From assembly GCA_045578625.1 (NCBI GenBank), contig JAZNKN010000064.1:1-58369 (forward strand): DNA of 58,369 bases, given 5' to 3'. The stretch comes from RGIG3009 sp045578625. Lineage in GTDB: Bacteria > Bacillota > Clostridia > Oscillospirales > Acutalibacteraceae. The notes beneath the pieces are model-generated. The model was not told the DNA's origin, did not search any database, and saw only the letters and a list, made by a program, of their open reading frames with translations. This document shows, piece after piece, positions 24,032 through 31,735 of this stretch (its first letter is position 1; each line of letters starts with the position of its first letter). A program made the position numbers and the translations under genes.

Positions 24032-24970
24032 ATGACTGTTCAAATGTGTGATTTTTATCCGGAGGGTATGCTGCTCGGGACTGCTGCCAATCGGCGGCGA
24101 ACGGAATCGGCGGCGGCGCTTGCTGAGTCGTCGATCGCCGAGGAGGTCGTGGAGGCACGGGCGGTGTTGTGCGACAACGACCACAATCTGTATGTGGAGC
24201 TGCCGTGTATGTCGGGGATCATCCCGCGTGAGGAGGGAGCGCTCGGTATCGCGGAGGGAACGACGCGGGATATCGCGCTGATCTCCCGCGTGAGCAAGCC
24301 GGTCAGCTTTATCGTGACCGGTTTTGAGTACACTCCCGATGGGGAGCGACGCGCCGTTTGCTCGCGCCGCGCGGCACAGCAAAAATGCCGCGACGAGTAT
24401 CTGGCACATTGCCGTCCGGGTGACGTGATCGCCGCCCGCGTCACACGGCTGGAAAGCTTCGGTGCGTTTTGCGATATCGGTTGCGGTATTCCGGCGCTGC
24501 TGCCCATTGCCAGCATCTCGGTCAGCCGCATCTCACACCCCGCCGATCGGCTGTTTGTGGGGATGGATATTCATTGCGTCATCAGCTCGGTGGAGGGTAG
24601 CCGCATCTGCCTGTCGCAGCGGGAGCTGCTCGGCACATGGGAGGAAAACGCCGCGCTGTTTGCGCAGGGCGAGACGGTCGCCGGTATCGTTCGGTCGGTG
24701 GAGGATTACGGCGTGTTCATTGAGCTCACGCCCAATCTCGCCGGCTTGGCAGAGCCGCGTGAGGGGGTGCGCGTCGGGCAGTATGCCGGCGTGTATATCA
24801 AAAACATTCTGGCGGAAAAGATGAAGCTGAAGTTGGTGCTGATCGATTCGCAGGATTCGGTGGAACTGCCGCCGCCCTTGCGGTATTTCATTACCGAGGG
24901 GCATATCGACCGCTGGCAATATTCACCGAGCAGCTGCCGCAAGGTCATTGAAACGGTGTTTACCGGCTGA
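24032..24970 (+). CDS. S1 RNA-binding domain protein (ribosomal S1-like)
   Basis: A 312-residue protein with S1-type OB folds. One repeat is clear at about residues 128-195 (GDVIAARVTRLESFGAFCDI ... HPADRLFVGMDI), and a second partial one at about 212-260 (GETVAGIVRSVEDYGVFIEL). An N-terminal region (45-120) looks like a degenerate further repeat. It is a short clostridial S1-like protein rather than the four- to six-domain ribosomal S1, and binds RNA by family inference. AAAGGA precedes the ATG. It stands alone, ending at a bidirectional terminator. Confidence 0.82.
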   Translation: MTVQMCDFYPEGMLLGTAANRRRTESAAALAESSIAEEVVEARAVLCDNDHNLYVELPCMSGIIPREEGALGIAEGTTRDIALISRVSKPVSFIVTGFEYTPDGERRAVCSRRAAQQKCRDEYLAHCRPGDVIAARVTRLESFGAFCDIGCGIPALLPIASISVSRISHPADRLFVGMDIHCVISSVEGSRICLSQRELLGTWEENAALFAQGETVAGIVRSVEDYGVFIELTPNLAGLAEPREGVRVGQYAGVYIKNILAEKMKLKLVLIDSQDSVELPPPLRYFITEGHIDRWQYSPSSCRKVIETVFTG

Positions 24971-24979
24971 CATAAGAAA

Positions 24980-25012
24980 GCATCCCGCCGAGTGGCGGGA
25001 TGCTTCATGCTT
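24980..25012. terminator. Bidirectional terminator between the S1-like and ygiQ genes
   Basis: A perfect 10-bp stem GCATCCCGCC/GGCGGGATGC (24980-24989, 24994-25003) with a GAGT loop. T-rich sequence follows on both strands. Confidence 0.85.
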
Positions 25013-25013
25013 T

Positions 25014-26873
25014 TTATCGGCGGCGCGGCTTTGCCTTGAGCTTGCCACGGGTCGGTTTTGGCGCGGGCTGCCTGCCGGCAGGGGCGGGGACAAGACAATG
25101 CTTGCCGTTTCCGATGAGATCGGTACGTCCGGCGCGGCGCAGCGCGTCCAGTACCATCTGGCGGTTCTCCGGACGGAAATACTGCAAGAGCGCGCGCTGC
25201 TGTGCCTTTTCCTGCGGGGTGCGCGGTACGTAGACCGGCTCCATGGTGTTGGGGTCCAATCCGGTGTAGAACATGCAGGTGGACACCGTGCCGGGGGTAG
25301 GATAGAAGTCCTGCACTTGCTCGGGATGCAGCTTTTCGCGTTTTAAGAACAGCGCCAGCTCGATGGCGTCCGCCAACGTGCTGCCGGGATGGGAGGACAT
25401 CAGATAGGGGACGAGGAACTGTTGCTTGCCGGCGGCGCGGGTCAGCTCGTAAAAGCGTTTCTTGAAGCGCTCGTACACCGCGATGGAGGGCTTGCCCATC
25501 CGCTTTAACACCGCGTCGGAGCAATGCTCCGGTGCGACCTTCAGCTGACCGCTGACGTGGTGCTCCACCAGCTCGCGGAAGAAGGTCTCGTCCTTGTCGT
25601 ACACCAGATAATCAAACCGGATTCCGGAACGGATAAATACCTTTTTCACCTTGGGAAGCGCCCGAAGCTTGCGCAGCAGAGCCAGATAGTCGCTGTGATC
25701 CACCTTGACAGCGGGGCATTTGTCGGGAGCCAGACACTTGCGGTCGGCACAGACGCCCTTTGTCAGCTGTTTTTCGCAGGAGGGAAAGCGGAAGTTGGCG
25801 GTTGGGCCGCCGACGTCGTGAATGTAGCCCTTGAAATCCGGCATCGCGGTGATGAGCTTGGCTTCCGCAACGACAGATTCGTGGCTGCGGCTGGCGATGC
25901 ACCGCCCTTGGTGATAGGCGAGAGAACAGAAATTACACGCGCCGATGCAGCCGCGGTTGTGGATGATGGAGAACTTGACTTCCTCAATGCCCGGCACGCC
26001 GCCGAGCGCCTCGTAGGAGGGGTGATAGCCGCGCATAAAGGGGAGCGCGTATACCGCATCCATCTCCTCAGTGGAGAGCGGTGCGTGCGGTGGGTTCTGG
26101 ATGACGATACGGTCGCCGTGACGTTGGATGACCACCTTGCCGCGCACGGCGTCGTGTTCCTGCTGCTGAATGCGGCAGGAGTCGGCATACAGGCGCTTTC
26201 CTTGCTCGGTGGGGGCGCTGACGGCCTCGTAGCTCGGGCATTCCTTGACCGGGCCAGGTCGGTAATCGGTGGTGCGCACCGCGTAGCAGGTGCCGCGAAT
26301 GTCGGTGAGCGTGCGGACATCGGCACCGTCACGCAGACGGTCGGCGATCTCTACGATGTGTTTTTCGCCCATACCGTACATCAGCAGATCCGCTTGTGCG
26401 TCCAGCAGGATGGAGGGACGCACGCGGTCGTCCCAATAATCGTAGTGTGCAAATCGGCGCAGCGACGCTTCGACACCGCCGATAGCGATCGGCAGATCAG
26501 GAAAGAGGCGACGCACGGCCTTAGCGTAGACGATCGTGGCGCGATCGGGACGTGCACCGGCGCGACCGCCGGGGGTGTAAGCGTCCTCGCTGCGGCGCTT
26601 TTTGGCGGCGGTGTAATGTGCTACCATCGAGTCGATGTTGCCGCCGTTGACGAAAAAGCCGTACCGCGGGCGGCCGAAGCGCTGATAATCCGCGTCAGAG
26701 CGCGGCTGCGGCAGGATGCAGATGTTGTAGCCCGCGTTCTCCAGCACGCGCGACACGATGGCCGTGCCGAAGGAGGGATGATCCACGTACGCGTCACCGG
26801 TCACGATGACAAAATCCGGACGCTCCCAGCCGCGTTCCAGCATTTCTTGTTTGGTTATCGGTAAAAACGGCAT
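25014..26873 (-). CDS. YgiQ family radical SAM protein
   Basis: A 619-residue radical SAM protein of the UPF0313/YgiQ family; the reaction is unknown. Residues 5-200 form the N-terminal domain (DAYVDHPSFGTAIVSRVLE), the radical SAM cluster is CIGACNFC (Cx3Cx2C) at about 310, and further family blocks are HDVGGPTANFR, CLAPDKCPA, LKVAPEHCSDAVLKRMGKP and VPYLMSSHPGSTL. The C-terminus is basic and Pro-rich. The start at 26873 has AAAGGAGGA directly upstream; longer reading frames would run back through the tRNA gene. It lies downstream of tRNA-Arg with a terminator in between, so read-through may feed it. Confidence 0.93.
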   Translation of the reverse strand: MPFLPITKQEMLERGWERPDFVIVTGDAYVDHPSFGTAIVSRVLENAGYNICILPQPRSDADYQRFGRPRYGFFVNGGNIDSMVAHYTAAKKRRSEDAYTPGGRAGARPDRATIVYAKAVRRLFPDLPIAIGGVEASLRRFAHYDYWDDRVRPSILLDAQADLLMYGMGEKHIVEIADRLRDGADVRTLTDIRGTCYAVRTTDYRPGPVKECPSYEAVSAPTEQGKRLYADSCRIQQQEHDAVRGKVVIQRHGDRIVIQNPPHAPLSTEEMDAVYALPFMRGYHPSYEALGGVPGIEEVKFSIIHNRGCIGACNFCSLAYHQGRCIASRSHESVVAEAKLITAMPDFKGYIHDVGGPTANFRFPSCEKQLTKGVCADRKCLAPDKCPAVKVDHSDYLALLRKLRALPKVKKVFIRSGIRFDYLVYDKDETFFRELVEHHVSGQLKVAPEHCSDAVLKRMGKPSIAVYERFKKRFYELTRAAGKQQFLVPYLMSSHPGSTLADAIELALFLKREKLHPEQVQDFYPTPGTVSTCMFYTGLDPNTMEPVYVPRTPQEKAQQRALLQYFRPENRQMVLDALRRAGRTDLIGNGKHCLVPAPAGRQPAPKPTRGKLKAKPRRR

Positions 26874-26906
26874 AGCAGCGTCCTCCTTTTTAGAAAGCTT
26901 AGTTTG

Positions 26907-26941
26907 AAAAAAGCCACATTTGTCTGCCCGACAAATGTGGC
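26907..26941 (-). terminator. Terminator of the tRNA-Arg gene
   Basis: A perfect 12-bp stem (26913-26924 with 26930-26941). On the minus strand it is followed by TTTTTTC, just after the tRNA 3' end. Confidence 0.85.
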
Positions 26942-26950
26942 CTTTATTTG

Positions 26951-27027
26951 TGGCCCGCCCGGAGGGATTCGAACCCCCGGCCTTTGGAATCGGAATCCAC
27001 TGCGATATCCAGCTTCGCCACGGGCGG
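26951..27027 (-). tRNA. tRNA-Arg (anticodon CCG)
   Basis: A 77-nt tRNA with encoded CCA. The acceptor stem is CCGCCCG/CGGGCGG, the D arm has GCGA/TCGC, the anticodon loop TTCCGAT gives CCG (reads CGG), the variable loop is AGGCC and the T arm is GGGGG-TTCGAAT-CCCTC with one G-U pair. The outermost anticodon-stem pair (27-43) is a G-A mismatch. Anticodon CCG is a minor Arg tRNA, consistent with this GC-rich genome. Confidence 0.93.
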
Positions 27028-27042
27028 ATATGAACCTTAGTT

Positions 27043-27071
27043 ATTTTACACTCTTTTCCGGTATTTTGCAA
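27043..27071 (-). promoter_or_regulatory. Promoter of tRNA-Arg
   Basis: Minus-strand TTGCAA (27066-27071), 17 bp, TAAAAT (27043-27048), about 16 bp before the mature 5' end. Confidence 0.65.
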
Positions 27072-27216
27072 TACCCAAATCGTAAAAAACTTGGATTATT
27101 CCGTGGCGAAGGGCGTATGATCTCAGGATAAGCGTTATTTTCTGCACAACTCGACAAAAAGCTTGAGCAGCGGAATCCGGATCGTTTTTGTGTGCAATAA
27201 GAACGACAGGCTTCAT
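27046..27216 (-). CDS. Possible 56-residue protein upstream of tRNA-Arg
   Basis: A short open frame beginning MKPVVLIAHKNDPDSAAQAF, with GGGAGTG 9 bp before the ATG. It shows no domain I recognise. Its last codons overlap the tRNA promoter, so either the frame or the promoter may be coincidental. The region 27028-27367 holds no other gene candidate. Confidence 0.25.
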   Translation of the reverse strand: MKPVVLIAHKNDPDSAAQAFCRVVQKITLILRSYALRHGIIQVFYDLGIAKYRKRV

Positions 27217-27307
27217 AAACGTACACTCCCGACGGTGATTTTCGACTTTATCATCCTTCCGAACTGAAAGGGTTGTCAAGAAGATTTCGAAATATCTGCT
27301 TCCGGTC

Positions 27308-27337
27308 TTGCTATTTCTTACCTGTTTTTGATATAAT
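27308..27337 (+). promoter_or_regulatory. Promoter of glgB
   Basis: TTGCTA (27308-27313), 18 bp, TATAAT (27332-27337), 30 bp before the start codon. Confidence 0.65.
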
Positions 27338-27366
27338 TATCATATAAGCCAAAAGGAGGAATTGCC

Positions 27367-29364
27367 GTGGTCGAAAGAGTGCTGAGCCGTATGGTGGAGA
27401 TCGATCCCTATCTGGAACCGTTTGAAAGCGATATTTTGCTGCGCTGCAGGCTGTTTGCCGAAAAGAAGGCAGAGCTTGTCGGTGACGGCAGTCTTTTGGA
27501 TTTTGCGAACGGTCATCAGTATTTCGGCATTCACCGCACCGACACCGGCTGGGTCTACCGCGAGTGGGCACCGGCGGCAGAGGCAATGTATTTCACCGGT
27601 GATTTCAACGGCTGGAATACTGAAAGCTGTCCGATGACCAAGCTGGAAAACGGCGTGTTTGAGGTACATATTTCCGGTAAGAATACGCTGCGCCGCGGGC
27701 AGAAGGTGCAGGCGATCGTCATTCATAACGGACAGCTGCTGCGCCGCGTGCCGTTGTACGCCACCCGCGTGATCCAGGACCCCGAGACCTACTGGTGGTG
27801 CGCCGAAGTGGAGGATACAGCGACGGTCTTTCCGTGGACGGACACGGACTTTGTGCCGGCGGCTACTCCGCGCATTTACGAATGTCACATCGGCATGGCG
27901 CAGGAGGAGGGCAAGGTCGGCAGCTACGAGGAGTTTCGCAAGAACGTGCTGCCGCGTATCAAAAAGCTGGGGTACAATACCATTCAGATCATGGCGATCA
28001 TGGAGCATCCCTACTACGGCTCGTTCGGCTATCAGGTGTCCAATTTTTTTGCCGCTTCCTCGCGTTACGGCGACAGCCGCGAGCTGAAAAAACTCATTAA
28101 TGCCGCCCACCGCTCCGGCATCGCTGTGCTGCTGGACGTGGTGCATTCTCACGCCGTCAAGAACACCAACGAGGGTCTCAACGAATTTGACGGTACGGTG
28201 TACCAGTTCTTCCATGAGGGCGCGCGCGGCGATCACAGCGCGTGGGGGACTAAGCTGTTCAACTATGGCAAAAACGAGGTGCTGCATTTCCTGCTTTCCA
28301 ACCTGAAATACTGGATGGAGACGTTCCATTTTGACGGCTTCCGCTTTGACGGCGTGACCTCGATGATCTATCACGATCACGGTTTGGGCAGCGCGTTTAC
28401 CGATTACGGTATGTATTTCTCAATGAACACCGACACCGAGGCGATCACGTATTTGCAGCTCGCCAACGAGCTGATCCATGAGCTCGACCCGCACGCGATC
28501 ACCGTTGCGGAGGATATGTCGGGTATGCCGGGGATGTGCTTGCCGGTGGCGGACGGCGGTATCGGCTTCGATTATCGTCTGTCGATGGGCGTGCCGGATC
28601 TGTGGATCAAGCTGCTTAAGGAGTATACCGACGAAGCGTGGGATATGGGCAAGCTCTGGTATGAGCTGACCACGCGCCGTCCGAGTGAAAAGAGCATCGG
28701 CTACTGTGAGTCGCACGATCAGGCGCTGGTGGGGGATAAGACCATTATGTTCCGCCTGTGCGACGCCGCTATGTATACGCATATGAGCCGGCTGACCCAA
28801 AGCCCTATCATCGATCGCGGTGTAGCGCTGCACAAGATGATCCGCCTCATTACCGCGACACTGGCGGGTGAGGGCTACCTCAACTTTATGGGCAACGAAT
28901 TCGGTCATCCCGAATGGATCGATTTCCCGCGGGAGGGCAACGGCTGGAGTTACCATTACTGTCGGCGACAGTGGAGTCTGGTGGACGATCCGTTGCTGCG
29001 CTACGGTGATCTCAACGTGTTTGACAAGGCGATGATCGCCCTGCTCGGGGATGTGGAAATGACACAGCCGCCGGTCAACCGTTGGACGCATCAGGAGGAT
29101 AAGATCCTGATGTATACCAAGGGCGATCTGGTATTTCTCTTTAACTTCCATCCGACGCGTTCGTTTGAAGGCTATTTCGTGCCGGTCGGCGCGGCGGGGA
29201 AATACAAGGTGGTGCTGTCCACCGACGAGGAGCGCTTCGGCGGTTTCGGGCGGGTGGATACCAAGCGGCAATACCGCACGATGACCACGCCCGCGGGGTG
29301 GGTCGGTTTCCCGTGCTATCTGCCGTGTCGGAGCGCCATCGTGCTGAAGCGGGTCCAAAAATAA
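27367..29364 (+). CDS. glgB: 1,4-alpha-glucan branching enzyme, eukaryote-like GH13_8 type
   Basis: Makes alpha-1,6 branches in glycogen. The 665-residue protein has an N-terminal CBM48-like region (REWAPAAEAMYFTGDFNGWN, about 58-77) and a GH13 barrel with FHFDGFRFDGVTSM (nucleophile Asp), VAEDMSGMPG (acid/base Glu) and YCESHDQALVGDKT (third Asp). DGVTSMIYHDHG and NEFGHPEWIDFPREGN are typical of the subfamily that includes eukaryotic branching enzymes rather than E. coli GlgB (GH13_9). The GTG start has AAGGAGG 8 bp upstream. It is a single-gene unit with its own promoter and terminator; no glgC or glgA is adjacent. Confidence 0.93.
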   Translation: MVERVLSRMVEIDPYLEPFESDILLRCRLFAEKKAELVGDGSLLDFANGHQYFGIHRTDTGWVYREWAPAAEAMYFTGDFNGWNTESCPMTKLENGVFEVHISGKNTLRRGQKVQAIVIHNGQLLRRVPLYATRVIQDPETYWWCAEVEDTATVFPWTDTDFVPAATPRIYECHIGMAQEEGKVGSYEEFRKNVLPRIKKLGYNTIQIMAIMEHPYYGSFGYQVSNFFAASSRYGDSRELKKLINAAHRSGIAVLLDVVHSHAVKNTNEGLNEFDGTVYQFFHEGARGDHSAWGTKLFNYGKNEVLHFLLSNLKYWMETFHFDGFRFDGVTSMIYHDHGLGSAFTDYGMYFSMNTDTEAITYLQLANELIHELDPHAITVAEDMSGMPGMCLPVADGGIGFDYRLSMGVPDLWIKLLKEYTDEAWDMGKLWYELTTRRPSEKSIGYCESHDQALVGDKTIMFRLCDAAMYTHMSRLTQSPIIDRGVALHKMIRLITATLAGEGYLNFMGNEFGHPEWIDFPREGNGWSYHYCRRQWSLVDDPLLRYGDLNVFDKAMIALLGDVEMTQPPVNRWTHQEDKILMYTKGDLVFLFNFHPTRSFEGYFVPVGAAGKYKVVLSTDEERFGGFGRVDTKRQYRTMTTPAGWVGFPCYLPCRSAIVLKRVQK

Positions 29365-29370
29365 ACAAAG

Positions 29371-29411
29371 AAAAAGCAGGGCGGAAGCTGAAGCTGAAGC
29401 CCTGCTTTTTT
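29371..29411. terminator. Bidirectional terminator between glgB and the sigma-like/cyclophilin gene
   Basis: A 12-bp stem (29371-29382 with 29399-29410) with T tracts on both strands. The 16-nt loop contains the tandem GAAGCT repeat. Confidence 0.8.
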
Positions 29412-29464
29412 GTTGCGTTCTTCGGTTGAGCGATGTTCGTATCACATAAAAAACGGATAACGGC

Positions 29465-30847
29465 TTATTCCGCCGCTTTTGTGGTGATGGTGACGCCGAC
29501 GATGATCGGCTGGTCGTCGTAGGCAATAGAGCCGTTATCATCCGTAGGTTCGGCGGCTTGGCAGACGGCATCCACGATATCCATACCCTCGGTCACGTAG
29601 CCGAACACTGCGTAATCGCCGTCCAGATGGGTGCTTTCCTCCTGCACGATGAAAAACTGCGAGCTGGCACTGTTGGGATCGTTGGTACGGGCCATCGAGA
29701 TCGCACCGCGGGTGTGCAGCAGATCGTTTTTCACACCGTTGGAGGTGAATTCGCCGAGGATGGTCTCCTCGTCGGAAATGACGAGCTCGCCGTGGTTGGG
29801 ATCGCCGCCCTGCATCATAAAGCCCTCTATGATGCGGTGGAAGGTCAAGCCGTCATAGAAGCCCTCCTGCGCCAGGTTAACGAAGTTGGCGACCGTGATG
29901 GGAGCCGCCTCCGGCTCCAGCTTGACGGTGACGGTGCCGTAATCCTTGATCTCAATGTCAGCATAGTAATCCAGCGCGTCATCCAGATCGATCACCGGCT
30001 CGGTAATATCGGCGCCGGTCGTATTATCAGAGCTCGTCGACGTGGTGGTACCGGTCGTGGTGCCGGTCTCACCGCTTGTGCCGGTACCGTGTATGGCATC
30101 CCAGATGCCGGCCAGCATGAACATAAAGCCGACCGCCAATACGCAGGCCGTGACGGCGATGATGACCTTGCGCAGCACGCGCTTGGTACGCTGAGCCTCC
30201 AGCGGGCGGGCAACGCTGTCGATGCCCGCGGCGACCGCGGCATCCACGGATTCGGGTGCGGTGGTGCTTTCCTGCAGAGCGAGGAAATACTCTGCGACGG
30301 CATCAACCGAGCAGGTATCGTCTTTCTTGTTAGCGCGCAGAATGCGGCGGATATTTTCCGTCTCCGCCTCCAAGGCGATGGTCAGCGTTTTGGCATCCAG
30401 CTTCAGCGCGAGGGACATTTCCTCATTCGGGCAACGGATCACGTTGTGCAGCACAAAAATGAGGCGCTGCAGATCGCTGAACTTGGACAGCACGAATTCC
30501 TCGATGTGCGCGGTGTCACGCGGGGCGACGAGATCGCCGACGATCATAAAATCACGGTTTTGGGGCAGACGATACGCCTTGGCATTCTTTTTCGTGATGG
30601 TGCGGCGGCAGTAGGCGACGGTGAGGCTCAGTACCAGTGCCCGAAAATCGGCCTTGGTGCGGAGTCCGGCATCCTGCGCGCCAAGCCAAGCGTCCTTGAA
30701 TACCGCGACGACGGCGTTTTCCGCCAAGCGGGCATCGCCAAGCAGCAGTTTGGCGACGTAAAACACGAGATCCCGTTCTGCCCGATAGAGAGCGTTCATG
30801 GCATTGCGTTTTCCTGCAGCAGCTTGTTGTACAAGGGAGTCAGCCAT
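29465..30847 (-). CDS. Membrane protein fusing an ECF sigma-like domain to a cyclophilin
   Basis: A 460-residue protein in four parts. Residues 5-85 resemble ECF sigma region 2 (AMNALYRAERDLVFYVAKLL then LGDARLAENAVVAVFKDAW). Residues 115-172 resemble region 4 (FSDLQRLIFVLHNVIRCPNE then EMSLALKLDAKTLTIALEAE). A single membrane helix is at about 226-250, a Thr/Ser/Gly linker at 253-280, and a cyclophilin-type peptidyl-prolyl isomerase at 295-458. In the isomerase the catalytic FHR (R338), F343, Q346 (MQGGDP) and SQFFIV are kept; the usual His of the VFG motif is Tyr. By topology the sigma-like part is inside and the isomerase outside. Sigma activity is not shown: region 2 is weak and may be only a fold relic. 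Gene-end position is safe, the ATG has AAAGG upstream. Confidence 0.78.
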   Translation of the reverse strand: MADSLVQQAAAGKRNAMNALYRAERDLVFYVAKLLLGDARLAENAVVAVFKDAWLGAQDAGLRTKADFRALVLSLTVAYCRRTITKKNAKAYRLPQNRDFMIVGDLVAPRDTAHIEEFVLSKFSDLQRLIFVLHNVIRCPNEEMSLALKLDAKTLTIALEAETENIRRILRANKKDDTCSVDAVAEYFLALQESTTAPESVDAAVAAGIDSVARPLEAQRTKRVLRKVIIAVTACVLAVGFMFMLAGIWDAIHGTGTSGETGTTTGTTTSTSSDNTTGADITEPVIDLDDALDYYADIEIKDYGTVTVKLEPEAAPITVANFVNLAQEGFYDGLTFHRIIEGFMMQGGDPNHGELVISDEETILGEFTSNGVKNDLLHTRGAISMARTNDPNSASSQFFIVQEESTHLDGDYAVFGYVTEGMDIVDAVCQAAEPTDDNGSIAYDDQPIIVGVTITTKAAE

Positions 30848-30979
30848 ACTATGTCCAACCTTTCTGTGGTGTTTTGAATGCTGTGTTCAAGGATACGGCA
30901 CGTAGCTTAAATAAACTCAAAAATCGGGAGGTTTTGTCTGCAGGTGGTATTTTGCATAGCAAGATATCATTGCTTGACA

Positions 30980-31009
30980 TTGAACCGCCCGATAAAACGG
31001 TGGTATACT
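30980..31009 (+). promoter_or_regulatory. Promoter of the leader ahead of the amidase gene
   Basis: TTGAAC (30980-30985), 18 bp, TATACT (31004-31009). An alternative TATAAT at 31015-31020 has no -35 partner. Confidence 0.5.
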
Positions 31010-31015
31010 GCCGAT

Positions 31016-31200
31016 ATAATGATAGCAGAAACTCCGGAAAAGTCAAGGGACGCGGGGGAGGCGTCACTGAGATTCCGGCTCGACGCGCTCAAGATCAAAA
31101 AGCTCATTTGCGCCGTCTGCGAAAGCGGTAAGGCCGGTAAAAGGGTGACACACTGATAAACAAAACAAACGGCGGTGACAGAACAGTCACCGCCGTTTTT
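31016..31200 (+). ncRNA. Candidate small RNA or attenuated leader (possibly a 45-codon ORF)
   Basis: About 185 nt lie between a promoter (30980-31009) and a strong terminator (31168-31200), with no known gene. An open frame of 45 codons starts at 31019 (MIAETPEKSRDAGEASLRFR, ends at 31156) but it would begin at the transcript 5' end and lacks a ribosome site. The amidase gene starts 34 bp after the terminator with no other promoter visible, so this may be its regulated leader. CGCCGT at 31111-31116 could pair with the 5' arm of the terminator as an antiterminator. I do not recognise a known riboswitch. Confidence 0.4.
31168..31200 (+). terminator. Terminator at the end of the leader/small RNA
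   Basis: A perfect 12-bp stem AACGGCGGTGAC/GTCACCGCCGTT (31168-31179, 31186-31197) with loop AGAACA, running into TTTTT. Confidence 0.88.
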
Positions 31201-31233
31201 GACGTGCATACCCTGGAAACAGGGGGTGAGAGG

Positions 31234-31716
31234 ATGCGAGAGATACCGTACGACCGCGAGGCGGCGGTCGCGTATGCCCGCCGTTTCGCATTGGGGCGCA
31301 ACCCGAGGTACTACGATTTTGAGAATATCGGAGGCGATTGCACCAATTTTGCCTCCCAGTGTCTGTATGCCGGATCGGGTGTGATGAACGAGACACCGAT
31401 CACCGGATGGTATTACCGTTCGGTGTCCGATCGCGCCGCGGCGTGGACGGGGGTGGCGTATCTGTACAATTTTTTGGTGGGTAACCGATCGGTCGGCCCG
31501 TACGCCCGCGTGGTGTCACCACGCGACGCGATGCCGGGGGATATCGTGCAGCTCGGCACGCGGGATGGTCACTTTTATCATTCGCCGGTCATTACGGCGA
31601 CGTGGCCGACGCTCTTGGTGGCGGCACACACCGATGATGCGCTTGACCGACCGCTTTCTTCGTACATCTACGAGGTCGCGCGTTTTTTGCATATCGACGG
31701 CGTGCGTACCTTTTAA
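31234..31716 (+). CDS. Amidase domain (PF12671-type) protein
   Basis: A 160-residue protein made almost entirely of the putative amidase domain common in spore-forming Firmicutes. Motifs are YDREAAVAYARRFALGRNPR, the conserved GGDCTNFASQCLYAGSG (candidate nucleophile Cys), GWYY and DAMPGDIVQLG with a following YHSPVIT (candidate His). There is no signal peptide or membrane segment, so it should be cytoplasmic unless exported by another route. The ATG at 31234 has GGGGGTGA upstream; a GTG 30 bp earlier abuts the terminator. Substrate is unknown; related domains occur in cell-wall and spore proteins. Confidence 0.85.
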   Translation: MREIPYDREAAVAYARRFALGRNPRYYDFENIGGDCTNFASQCLYAGSGVMNETPITGWYYRSVSDRAAAWTGVAYLYNFLVGNRSVGPYARVVSPRDAMPGDIVQLGTRDGHFYHSPVITATWPTLLVAAHTDDALDRPLSSYIYEVARFLHIDGVRTF

Positions 31717-31735
31717 GTACCAATTGAGAGACAAC

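Noticed and set aside
26874..27071. Longer N-terminus for YgiQ
   Set aside because: It would translate through the tRNA-Arg gene and its terminator; AAAGGAGGA marks the start at 26873.
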